A stretch of 64,000 nt of DNA from Isoperla grammatica (taxonomy: Eukaryota > Arthropoda > Insecta > Plecoptera > Perlodidae): the NCBI GenBank assembly GCA_945910005.1, contig OX246739.1, forward strand, positions 7,532,001-7,596,000, read 5' to 3'. The number at the start of each line of letters is the position of its first letter. The first letter of the stretch is position 1. A program made the position numbers and the translations under genes. Below, piece by piece: positions 13,259 through 24,569 of the stretch. Below the pieces are notes generated by a model that ran no database searches, was not told the DNA's origin, and saw only the letters and a program-made list of their open reading frames with translations.

Positions 13259-14181
13259 TCCCCCAAGGACGAGCAACCAAAGCTCGCGTGTCGTTACAGG
13301 TCGAGGCATGGTTCGACGTCAGCCAAGCAGTTATCCGATACTGGAGGCTAAGGTTACATTGTTAGCTAGGGCTTGTTGGACGAACAGGCTTATACTTGGG
13401 GTTGTAGATCGGACATTTACGGTATGATTTTTGAATTTGGTCCAGTATGTGACCTTGCCACAAGTGGCACGAGAACTAGAGGTGAAATTATTTGAATTAA
13501 CAATGTACAGTGAACGATATTATAGCTTTACACCTATCGCTGTTTTTGTTGTTGGTGCGTCTGAATGGTTAAATATAATATAATGAAATCCTCTTCAATT
13601 CCGCATTGTAAATCATTGTTATGGATTTTATAATAATTAGACTTGATACACGATTAATACACAAATAATAATAAACATTATAGCGTGGGATAATGTGAGC
13701 GTAAAACTAATAGCTTTAAATCCTCAAAATATGGCATTATAATTTATCTAAATGGTCGTTCCCGTTTCTGCCAACTTCTGTTTCGAATAGCTAGCTCAAT
13801 AATGGATGAAGTATAACTTATTAGATTTGAGTTCAGTAGCGCCTGTAATGCGTTATACGTTATGTATTTACATATATAGTTGAACCATAGATTCTTATGT
13901 ATGTAAGGACGTATACATACTGAAGGGTTAGTGGAAGAGAAAAATGGTACAGGCACCCCAAGATTGAATACAAGTACTTGATATAATAGGGCCTTTTCAA
14001 CACACTCATATGTGACGTCACCTTCCACAAGATTGCTGTGGAGCGACTTAAGGCACAAGCAAAAGCGTTGTATGCTTCAATGTTGGTTGTTTTTTTATGT
14101 ATTTGTTGTATTATTCGAGCCCATTGGTTTGCCAAATGATAAGTTGACTACTAGCGTTAATACAACATGTCCCAAGCTTAC

Positions 14182-14392
14182 CTTGGCAGACACCCCGGCC
14201 TGCGCTCTTGTGAGGATACTGGCATACAAGCCCTCTCTTCTCGTCGCACAGTCTTGTACCATCGCAAGCCTCGCCCGGTTGTCTGGCACAGATGCTACAA
14301 CAGCCACAGCCGTCCCGCACCACGGACATGCCTGGCGCGCAGGTCGGGCTATGCGCAGGACACTCGCAGGGGTAAGAACAGTGGGACCGGAT
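14182..14392 (-). CDS. IGFBP-module exon of a CCN (CYR61/CTGF)-type gene
   Basis: A 211-nt exon on the minus strand. The acceptor is TGTCTCGTGTTGTTACAG (AG at 14394-14393) and the donor is TGCCAAG/GTAAGC (GT at 14181-14180). It starts in phase 0 and ends in phase 1, giving 70 codons. The residues hold exactly 12 cysteines in the IGFBP order, with the diagnostic DGCGCCSICARQPGE block at about residues 27-41 and CDEKRGLVC at about 49-57, ending GVCQ. In CCN proteins, which are secreted matricellular regulators, one exon encodes this N-terminal module, followed by VWC, TSP1 and CT exons. None of those, nor a signal-peptide exon, was found in the window, so the flanking introns are long or the gene is a shorter IGFBP-domain protein. 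The 5' half of this exon and its acceptor seed the adjoining array. Confidence 0.85.
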
Positions 14393-17300
14393 CTGTAACA
14401 ACACGAGACAGTGTTGGTGGGCGGGGCAAGCACAGATGCTACAACCACAGCCGTCCCGCACCACGGACATGCCTGGCGCGCAGGTCGGGCTGTGCGCAGG
14501 ACACTCGCAGGGGTAAGAACAGTGGGACCGGATCTGTAACAACACGAGACAGTGTTGGTGGGCGGGGCAAGCACAGATGCTACAACCACAGCCGTCCCGC
14601 ACCACGGACATGCCTGGCTGTGTGCAGGACACTCGCAGGGGTAAGAACAGTGGGCCCGGATCTGTAACAACACGAGACAGTGTTGGTGGGCGGGGCAAGC
14701 ACAGACGCTACAACCACAGCCGTCCCGCACCACGGACATGCCTGGCTGTGTGCAGGACACTCGCAGGGGTAAGAACAGTGGGCCCGGATCTGTAACAACA
14801 CGAGACAGTGTTAGAAGGCGGGGCAAGCACAGATGCTACAACCACAGCCGTCCCGCACCACGGACATGCCTGGCTGTGTGCGGGACACTCGCAGGGGTAA
14901 GAACAGTGGGACCGGATCTGTAACAACACGAGACAGTGTTGGTGGGCGGGGCAAGCACAGATGCTACAACCACAGCCGTCCCGCACCACGGACATGCCTG
15001 GCTGTGTGCCTTACACTCGCAGGGGTAAGAACAGTGGGACCGGATCTGTAACAACACGAGACAGTGTTGGTGGGCGGGGCAAGCACAGATGCTACAACCA
15101 CAGCCGTCCCGCACCACGGACATGCCTGGCTGTGTGCAGGACACTCGCAGGGGTAAGAACAGTGGGCCCGGATCTGTAACAACACGAGACAGTGTTGGTG
15201 GGCGGGGCAAGCACAGACGCTACAACCACAGCCGTCCCGCACCACGGACATGCCTGGCTGTGTGCAGGACACTCGCAGGGGTAAGAACAGTGGGCCCGGA
15301 TCTGTAACAACACGAGACAGTGTTAGAAGGCGGGGCAAGCACAGATGCTACAACCACAGCCGTCCCGCACCACGGACATGCCTGGCTGTGTGCGGGACAC
15401 TCGCAGGGGTAAGAACAGTGGGACCGGATCTGTAACAACACGAGACAGTGTTGGTGGGCGGGGCAAGCACAGATTCTACAACCACAGCCGTCCCGCACCA
15501 CGGACATGCCTGGCTGTGTGCGGGACACTCGCAGGGGTAAGAACAGTGGGACCGGATCTGTAACAACACGAGACAGTGTTGGTGGGCGGGGCAAGCACAG
15601 ATGCTACAACCACAGCCGTCCCGCACCACGGACATGCCTGGCGCGCAGGTCGGGCTATGCGCAGGACACTCGCAGGGGTAAGAACAGTGGGACCGGATCT
15701 GTAACAACACGAGACAGTGTTGGTGGGCGGGGCAAGCACAGATGCTACAACCACAGCCGTCCCGCACCACGGACATGCCTGGCGCGCAGGTCGGGCTATG
15801 CGCAGGACACTCGCAGGGGTAAGAACAGTGGGACCGGATCTGTAACAACACGAGACAGTGTTGGTGGGCGGGGCAAGCACAGATGCTACAACCACAGCCG
15901 TCCCGCACCACGGACATGCCTGGCGCGCAGGTCGGGCTATGCGCAGGACACTCGCAGGGGTAAGAACAGTGGGACCGGATCTGTAACAACACGAGACAGT
16001 GTTGGTGGGCGGGGCAAGCACAGATGCTACAACCACAGCCGTCCCGCACCACGGACATGCCTGGCTGTGTGGGGGACACTCGCAGGGGTAAGAACAGTGG
16101 GACCGGATCTGTAACAACACGAGACAGTGTTGGTGGGCGGGGCAAGCACAGATGCTACAACCACAGCCGTCCCGCACCACGGACATGCCTGGCGCGCAGG
16201 TCGGGCTATGCGCAGGACACTCGCAGGGGTAAGAACAGTGGGACCGGATCTGTAACAACACGAGACAGTGTTGGTGGGCGGGGCAAGCACAGATGCTACA
16301 ACCACAGCCGTCCCGCACCACGGACATGCCTGGCTGTGTGCGGGACACTCGCAGGGGTAAGAACAGTGGGACCGGATCTGTAACAACACGAGACAAGTGT
16401 TGGTGGGCGGGGCAAGCACAGATGCTACAACCACAGCCGTCCCGCACCACGGACATGCCTGGCTGTGTGCAGGACACTCGCAGGGGTAAGAACAGTGGGA
16501 CCGGATCTGTATCAACACGAGACAGTGTTGGTGGGCGGGGCAAGCACAGATGCTACAACCACAGCCGTCCCGCACCACGGACATGCCTGGCGCGCAGGTC
16601 GGGCTATGCGCAGGACACTCGCAGGGGTAAGAACAGTGGGACCGGATCTGTAACAACACGAGACAGTGTTGGTGGGCGGGGCAAGCACAGACGCTACAAC
16701 CACAGCCGTCCCGCACCACGGACATGCCTGACTGTGTGCGGGACACTCGCAGGGGTAAGAACAGTGGGACCGGATCTGTAATAACACGAGACAGTGTTGG
16801 TGGGTGGGGGAAGCACAGATGCTACAACCACAGCCGTCCCGCACCACGGACATGCCTGGTGCGCAGGTCGGGCTGTGCGCAGGACACTCGCAGGGGTAAG
16901 AACAGTGGGACCGGATCTGTAACAACACGAGACAGTGTTGGTGGGCGGGGCAAGCACAGATGCTACAACCACAGCCGTCCCGCACCACGGACATGCCTGG
17001 CGCGCAGGTCGGGCTATGCGCAGGACACTCGCAGGGGTAAGAACAGTGGGACCGGATCTGTAAAAACACGAGACAGTGTTGGTGGGCGGGGCAAGCACAG
17101 ATGCTACAACCACAGCCGTCCCGCACCACGGACATGCCTGGCTGTGCGCGGGACACTCGCAGGGGTAAGAACAGTGGGACCGGATCTGTAACAACACGAG
17201 ACAGTGTTGGTGGGCGGGGCAAGCACAGATGCTACAACCACAGCCGTCCCGCACCACGGACATGCCTGGCTATGCGCAGGACACTCGCAGGGGTAAGAAC

Positions 17301-19725
17301 AGTGGGACCGGATCTGTAACAACACGAGACAGTGTTGGTGGGCGGGGCAAGCACAGATGCTACAACCACAGCCGTCCCGCTCACGGACATGCCTGGCTGT
17401 GCGCGGGACACTCGCAGGGGTAAGAACAGTGGGACCGGATCTGTAACAACACGAGACAGTGTTGGTGGGCGGGGCAAGCACAGATGCTACAACCACAGCC
17501 GTCCCGCACCACGGACATGCCTGGCTGTGTGCAGGACACTCGCAGGGGTAAGAACAGTGGGACCGGATCTGTAACAACACGAGACAGTGTTGGTGGGCGG
17601 GGCAAGCACAGATGCTACAACCACAGCCGTCCCGCTCACGGACATGCCTGGCTGTGCGCGGGACACTCGCAGGGGTAAGAACAGTGGGACCGGATCTGTA
17701 ACAACATGAGACAGTGTTGGTGGGCGGGGCAAGCATAGATGCTACAACCACAGCCGTCCCGCACCACGGACATGCCTGGCTGTGTGCGGGACACTCGCAG
17801 GGGTAAGAACAGTGGGACCGGATCTGTAACAACACGAAACAGTGTTGGTGGGCGGGGCAAGCACAGATGCTACAACCACAGCCGTCCCGCACCACGGACA
17901 TGCCTGGCGCGCAGGTCGGGCTATGCGCAGGACACTCGCAGGGGTAAGAACAGTGGGACCTGATCTATAACAACACGAGACAAGTGTTGGTGGGCGGGGC
18001 AAGCACAGATGCTACAACCACAGCCGTCCCGCACCACGGACATGCCTGGCTGTGTGCGGGACACTCGCAGGGGTAAGAACAGTGGGACCGGATCTGTAAC
18101 AACACGAGACAGTGTTGGTGGGCGGGGCAAGCACAGATGCTACAACCACAGCCGTCCCGCACCACGGACATGCCTGGCTGTGTGCAGGACACTCGCAGGG
18201 GTAAGAACAGTGGGACCGGATCTGTAAACAACACGAGACAGTGTTGGTGGGCGGGGCAAGCACAGATGCTACAACCACAGCCGTCCCGCACCACGGACAT
18301 GCCTGGCGCGCAGGTCGGGCTATGCGCAGGACACTCGCAGGGGTAAGAACAGTGGGACCGGATCTGTAACAACACGAGACAGTGTTGGTGGGCGGGGCAA
18401 GCACAGATGCTACAACCACAGCCGTCCCGCACCACGGACATGCCTGGCTGTGCGCGGGACACTCGCAGGGGTAAGAACAGTGGGACCGGATCTGTAACAA
18501 CACGAGACAGTGTTGGTGGGCGGGGCAAGCACAGATGCTACAACCACAGCCGTCCCGCACCACGGACATGCCTGGCTGTGCGCGGGACACTCGCAGGGGT
18601 AAGAACAGTGGGACCGGATCTGTAACAACACGAGACAGTGTTGGTGGGCGGGGCAAGCACAGATGCTACAACCACAGCCGTCCCGCACCACGGACATGCC
18701 TGGCTGTGCGCGGGACACTCGCAGGGGTAAGAACAGTGGGACCGGATCTGTAACAACACGAGACAGTGTTGGTGGGCGGGGCAAGCACAGATGCTACAAC
18801 CACAGCCGTCCCGCACCACGGACATGCCTGGCTGTGCGCGGGACACTCGCAGGGGTAAGAACAGTGGGACCGGATCTGTAACAACACGAGACAGTGTTGG
18901 TGGGCGGGGCAAGCACAGATGCTACAACCACAGCCGGCCCGCACCACGGACATGCCTGGCTGTGTGCGGGACACCCGCAGGGGTAAGAACAGTGGGACCG
19001 GATCTGTAACAACACGAGACAGTGTTGGTGGGCGGGGCAAGCACAGATGCTACAACCACAGCCGTCCCGCACCACGGACATGCCTGGCGCGCAGGTCGGG
19101 CTATGCGCAGGACACTCGCAGGGGTAAGAACAGTGGGACCGGATCTGTAACAACACGAGACAGTGTTGGTGGGCGGGGCAAGCACAGATGCTACAACCAC
19201 AGCCGTCCCGCACCACGGACATGCCTGGCTGTGTGCAGGACACTCGCAGGGGTAAGAACAGTGGGACCGGATCTGTAACAACACGAGACAGTGTTGGTGG
19301 GCGGGGCAAGCACAGATGCTACAACCACAGCCGTCCCGCACCACGGACATGCCTGGCTGTGCGCGGGACACTCGCAGGGGTAAGAACAGTGGGGCCGGAT
19401 CTGTATCAACACGAGACAGTGTTGGTGGGCGGGGCAAGCACAGATGCTACAACAGCCACAGCCGTCCCGCACCACGGACATGCCTGGCGCGCAGGTCGGG
19501 CTATGCGCAGGACACTCGCAGGGGTAAGTACAGTGGGACCGGATCTGTAACAACACCAGACAGTGTTGGTGGGCGGGGCAAGCACAGATGCTACAACCAC
19601 AGCCGTCCCGCACCACGGACATGCCTGGCTGTGCGCGGGACACTCGCAGGGGTAAGAACAGTGGGACCGGATCTGTAACAACACCAGACAGTGTTGGTGG
19701 GCGGGGCAAGCACAGATGCTACAAC
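14286..19725 (-). repeat. 5.4-kb tandem array of a splice acceptor plus half an IGFBP exon (41 units)
   Basis: Each unit, read on the minus strand, contains a pyrimidine-bearing acceptor (TGTCTCGTGTTGTTACAG) followed by the first 80 or so bases of the IGFBP exon, up to the GCGC-SIC codons, then joins the next unit. I count 41 acceptor copies. Two unit lengths occur: a long 141-bp form (13 copies, including the exon copy) that keeps the THR-CYS-ALA-PRO codons, and a 128-bp form with a 13-nt internal deletion that breaks the frame. A few units are 127 bp. Units lack the TGT codon that makes GCGCC in the true exon, except one near 19452. No unit contains a plausible donor. The array ends abruptly at 19725 against AT-rich DNA. 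The long minus-strand ORFs here (up to 355 codons) result from stop-poor repeats. Confidence 0.97.
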
Positions 19726-19736
19726 AAAATGCAATT

Positions 19737-19787
19737 ATTAGAATAATTAGAATGCAATTATCATAATGGCATTCTAATTATTCTAAT
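19737..19787. repeat. 19-bp perfect inverted repeat bordering the array
   Basis: ATTAGAATAATTAGAATGC is followed after 13 bases by its exact reverse complement. It begins 12 bases after the last unit of the exon array. Confidence 0.85.
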
Positions 19788-22460
19788 TCATTACAGAATT
19801 GAAATGTAATGAATTTAGAACAAATACAATGACACTGACACATTATATTACAGTCATAAGTTACAGTCGACGCTTTATAGATATTATGACGCGGTCATGT
19901 TTCATACATGTTAGCTTTTTCAATTCCATATATATCTAGCGATATAAAGTAGTATTCAAAATCGCAACCGTTTGAATTCCATTCCATTTTACGACTTGCT
20001 GAGCGTCAGTTGCGTCGTACAACTGCTGGAACGGCGCACTAAAGTAACACTCGCGATAAAACATGACGAGCATCAACTGAATTCAATTCCACCGCGTCGG
20101 GATAGAGAGAGTTTGTTGGCTTTCGTCGTTTTAAATGTAGGCGATAAACATATGACTTTATAGGCTCAAGTGAGATTTTAATGTAATTCATATCTAAAAA
20201 TAAAATCAACCTCTATTAAAACATTCTAAATCTATCTATTCAGGCATTATAGACTACCATAAGTTAATAGATTGCCAATGATTTAGTTATAAGACTTTCT
20301 TATTAAGTATTTGTGATCATACGGAAATAACACCTGAATACTAACAAAGTATTTAAATTGTACAACATGATACAACCTAATTCACTGTTTAAATTACATG
20401 TTTATATCACAATATGTAGAAAAGTGATGTAATTGACGACGGGTGATAAGCGGACCTTGCAGGAACAAGGGTTTATTACTGATAATTTTATTTTATTGTT
20501 ATTCTCTCGCCACGACTGCGTGGAGAAAACTATCATGGAATAAGACCCATGTTTACTGGTTCCCACTGTCTTGAGTCACCTTTAATTCTTAGGAACGAAT
20601 GCAACGGTATTCCAGTAGTCACTGACCGATTTTTGAACGTACGAAATGTACCACGCAATGACATTCTAGGTTGGTAAACGAAAAATCATGAACCAACTCA
20701 AATAACGTTATTGAATAACAATGGATTCGGTTTGTCTCTTGCCTTCTTGACATTTTACCACACAGAGGGTCTTTTATCCTATTTTGGATAAAAATTGATT
20801 TTTGATTCTCCTTAGTTAATAAACTCGGTGTTAGCTTTAATGAGTGTGGGCTGCTCTGGTAGAAATATATAGAACGTTATGGCCAGCAGCATTGACATAT
20901 ACGATTTAGCACTTAGACTAGAGTATGGTTCCAATTTGTTTGGCGTACAATATATGAATCCTTACAATTTATTACTTTTTCATACTCGGCTGCCGAGGTA
21001 GCTATATAGACTTGAAAAGAAACTAGATTGTATTGGGCATTGAAATATGAGACGAAAATGATATTTGGAAGATATTGTAACTGGAATCCATCAAGTTCAT
21101 ACGAATTGGATATAAAAAAAAAACTGATTGCAAAATAACTAGAAAATGTATTTTTTATTTTATACGTTTCTAGTCGAGAACTCGGCTTCATATGAAATTC
21201 GTAATATCATTTCATGCAGAGCGATTGTATGTTTAAGATATACTTTGTTGCCGCTATACAAACAGCGTATCGCATAACGAATGTCATAGGTTCCTAACTT
21301 TAAGAGCGAGCATTGAGAAACTGTAGGAAACAATTGTATTTATTTGACGCCTACACAGCCTACACAGACTCAGCCTACACAGACTCATAGTACTACGTTT
21401 ATACTACAGTAACCACTGTGTTATTTCTCCCCTCTAGCACGTCAGGTTGGTGGCGGCTTGGAGTGAGGGGTAGTTTGTTCAGTGACCCACCGGCCGCATC
21501 TCGTAGTATTGTGAATGACCAATGAAGTTAAAAGCCGTGTAAGACGATCGAGAGACTCGTGCGATCAGTTTCCGTAGTTTGGTTACTACAACCCCAGACT
21601 GCAATGCATCTCTACCCACGAGTGTTGACTGAAAATTAATAAAGTGGAGTAAATGATAATATAGAACTCCAACAACTGGTATTAACTAGCATGATTTCGA
21701 TGAACGTGATAAAAAAACCTCCAATGAAAATTACAAATAGATGTAAAAATGTAATTAAACCAAACCAAATGCAGACCAGTAACCAAACACCCGTAAGCGT
21801 ATGGTCACGTTTGTTAATTAAATTATCATACATTAAACGTAATATGACATCAGTAAAAAATAAATCTGGAATAATTCTAATTAGATTTAATATTTAATTA
21901 TAGAGAGCCTCAGAGAACTGACAGCGACCAGTCGACAGGGACGGTCGTGTTCAAATTGTATTTTTGCCATGTGCTACCCCGCTACTCTACTGAACAAATA
22001 ACAAGTTGTTAGTAAGCAAGTATACATCAAGCAAACTACAACTCACGAGGAATATTTGTACGGAACAGTTGCAGTCATGTTGATATTTAATGAGATGCTT
22101 GCAGCACAATGTTTTTCCCTTCACTCAAACAAAGACAATCTGTTAATTACAAAAACTGTGACGCATTTTATGACTGATGTAAATAACAATCCATTTGATA
22201 GTGTAACAATTGAGCATACATTAATTGTAAATGTATATTTGCATTCATATCAAATCCAAAACTTTCAACAATAATGCACATTTATCTCAAATATAAGAAC
22301 TTTCTAAATAGAGGTATTCTACAACATTCCTAATCCTTGACTATCAAAACAATAACTCAGCAAGTAACTAAAAAGAATTCAAAGGTAACGCCGCGCCGAT
22401 ATCAAAGCATGTTCCGGGAAGCATATCTCACCTTGCAAACTTCTTTGCACGCGATGGCAC
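19788..22460. other. No gene seen
   Basis: AT-rich. It presumably includes intron of the minus-strand CCN-type gene. A short tandem of CCTACACAGACTCAG occurs near 21351-21388. ORFs at 20913-21191 (minus) and 21636-21897 lack motifs. Confidence 0.4.
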
Positions 22461-22472
22461 GAACTGATTTTG

Positions 22473-22505
22473 TATAAATGTCTGACCCTAGAGCTAAGCA
22501 GTATA
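22473..22505 (+). promoter_or_regulatory. Core promoter of the peptide gene
   Basis: TATAAA at 22473-22478 lies 27 bases upstream of GCAGT (A at 22500), a good TATA/initiator pair of arthropod type. The signal-peptide ATG follows 63 bases after the predicted start, with a short 5' leader and no intervening ATG. Confidence 0.6.
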
Positions 22506-22562
22506 GTGTTCTGTCATCTTCTATAGCAGAACTAACATATATACTACCAAACCAACCTAACC

Positions 22563-24163
22563 ATGTTCACCGCGATACATATTGTCGCTGTTCTGTTGGT
22601 AGTCAGCCTGCTTGGGGGTGAGTAGTACCAACCGTTGAGTAAAATAATATATAGATAGAGTGCAACTCTAGTCGATGTTTTCTACAGTCAAACATCTAGA
22701 CGGTTACCAGTTGGGCTGTTTTATTTCCACACTGGATATTAACAAAAATAATATAATGTAACACCGCGGCATTATATTAATGATTACTTTACTTTGGAGA
22801 CAATACAGAAACGAGGCACTTTGTACGAATTATACAAATAATAGCCCTCTACCGGGCAATGGTTATTTAAACCTAGTGGAAGACAAACTCATTTTTATTA
22901 ACTTTTTGTATAACTTATTAAATTCAATTATTATGATATAAATATGTACTACGGTGTTAGATGATAACTAATAATGCATGTTTTTATTTGCAGAGTTCTG
23001 TTGCGTCAGTGCCGGGCGTGACTCGTCAATTCAACATGATCAGGTATCCGTATAGATAACTATACCTACTATAACTACATGTGTCCTATCTCTTTTGAAT
23101 TGGCAATTCTTTACATCTATATACATTATTTACGGAATATTGAAATAAAATATGACTACGGTTACAACACTCTACAAAAACAATGAATGTAACACATTTT
23201 GTAACTGTTAAGACAATGTCGAAAGTATTTTGAATTTTGAACACACTTTTAACTAGTTTACAAATCTCAGCTTTTAGTATAGAATAAAGTCATACTGCAA
23301 TTACAAGCCAAAGAGATGGCAAGATGAACTTATTTTTGTTAATTGCCACTCCCGAAGTGCTAATTGTGCTTTGATTCCGCTCTTTGCCGGTGCTTTGCGG
23401 TCTTGTATTTTGGATCAGAAGCGCAGTGAGTAGCGGGATTGATAGGAATGTATACGCACGCAGCTAAGTGCTTTGCAACGTGGCGAGATGTCCCATAATC
23501 TTTGGATCAGGAGGACAGGAGAAATAGCAGGGTGGCGTGGGTTTATAGGAGTGTGTGCAGCCAAGTGCTTTGCAATGTGACAGGATGTCTTCTAATCCAA
23601 TGTGTTTGTATTGTTTGAATCAGGCGCACAGCAGCAGCAGGAGGGTGGAGCGGCAAGTAGGCACTGATCTCACAACCTTGGTTACTGACCTGTTCAATAC
23701 AAGTAGGTAGATCCTTGTGTGATCCTCCCTATCCTGTCCCAGGCTGATGTCACAACTGACACTACTTGTAAAGTGAACTAATCTCAAGCTACATATTTTA
23801 AGATCCAAAGTAAATTAAAGGTTAATGTGATGGCTTCCTATATTAAGAATGATAACCAGTCCCAATGTCAAGACGGTGGTAGGGTGAGACTTGGGGCCTG
23901 GGGGGTGTCATTCCCCCCCCCCCCTTCAGATGTTTGTTTCTTATATGTGACAACATACAATCCCCATCCCCCCTGTAGCTAATTACGACAACAGCTGTAA
24001 TACTTGTCTATCATATTTCAGTTCAAGCAATTCTCAGACAGATCAACCTAACATAGATCAACGGCAACACTGTAACTACCCTGACTGTAACCGTGGCAAG
24101 AAGAAGATGGTCGACTTGGCAACGCAAAGGATTAAAATTTCTTCAGACTTTCACAATTTCTAA
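22563..24163 (+). CDS. Small secreted peptide precursor, CNMamide-like (three exons)
   Basis: Exon 1 (22563-22617) encodes MFTAIHIVAVLLVVSLLG and ends in phase 1 at GGGG/GTGAGT. Exon 2 (22994-23043) follows TTTTTATTTGCAG, restores the frame and ends CATGATCAG/GTATCC in phase 0. Exon 3 (24038-24163) follows CAAGCAATTCTCAG and runs to TAA, for 76 residues in all. The signal peptide probably ends after CCVSA (residue 24). Near residue 46 the core reads QHCNYPDCNRGKKK: two cysteines four residues apart, then Asn-x-Gly and three lysines, which is an amidation and cleavage site. CNMamide peptides have the same C-x4-C-N-x-amide layout, although here Arg replaces Met; vasopressin-type peptides share the C-x4-C spacing but have Pro after the second Cys, and no neurophysin follows here. 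Processing would occur in the secretory pathway. The family assignment is inference. A competing acceptor at 24020-24021 gives a truncated product. Confidence 0.6.
23409..23650. repeat. Diverged ~95-bp tandem repeat, 2.4 copies
   Basis: Copies at about 23409-23502, 23503-23600 and a partial third from 23615 share TTGGATCAG, AAGTGCTTTGCAA and GGATGTC-type words. They lie within intron 2 of the peptide gene. Confidence 0.75.
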
Positions 24164-24239
24164 ATTATTTCGTTTCCGTTTTCTGAACACTTTTGTTGCT
24201 ACCTTTTCTGGTTGTAAACTATACAATTAAATGAAATGC

Positions 24240-24245
24240 AATAAA
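24240..24245 (+). terminator. Poly(A) signal of the peptide gene
   Basis: AATAAA lies 77 bases after the stop codon of the three-exon peptide gene. It is a canonical polyadenylation hexamer at a suitable distance for a short 3' UTR. Confidence 0.55.
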
Positions 24246-24532
24246 AACACATATTGAAATTGCATTATTTTAATTTATATTACCATTCCCCAAAATCCTG
24301 GATGTGCGCAAGGTAAATGATATGGTGGGGTAGGCGTCTGCACCAGTGATTTAAGCGAGTTTTGACAGAGAGTGCAAGCAAAGATTTGACACAACACTCA
24401 ACCCCAAACCTCTACTCAGTGATTATCTTGTATTTATTGTCTAGCCTATATCCGCTCAGTTACAAGAGCTAAATTTCAAGGGAGGGTAATTTTTACCCAT
24501 TTATTATATGCCAACGACGCAACGACGTTATT

Positions 24533-24568
24533 ACATATCAACGACGATCCCAGTCGTCGTTGATATGT
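24533..24568. repeat. 15-bp perfect hairpin with 6-base loop
   Basis: ACATATCAACGACGA, then TCCCAG, then the exact reverse complement. Related CAACGACG words lie just upstream (24511-24527). No flanking duplication was identified. Confidence 0.85.
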
Positions 24569-24569
24569 A

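Noticed and set aside
14352..19668. Plus-strand GCAGGG/GTAAGA words in each array unit as real donors
   Set aside because: They are the antisense of conserved coding bases (TTACCCCTGC) of the IGFBP exon, and no plus-strand exon is supported.
14095..19709. Dozens of overlapping ORFs up to 355 codons on both strands
   Set aside because: They are products of a stop-poor 128/141-bp tandem repeat read in every frame. Only the last unit leads into a complete exon.
14286..19725. CRISPR-like array
   Set aside because: Repeats are contiguous with no unique spacers, units are 128-141 bp, and the context is eukaryotic.
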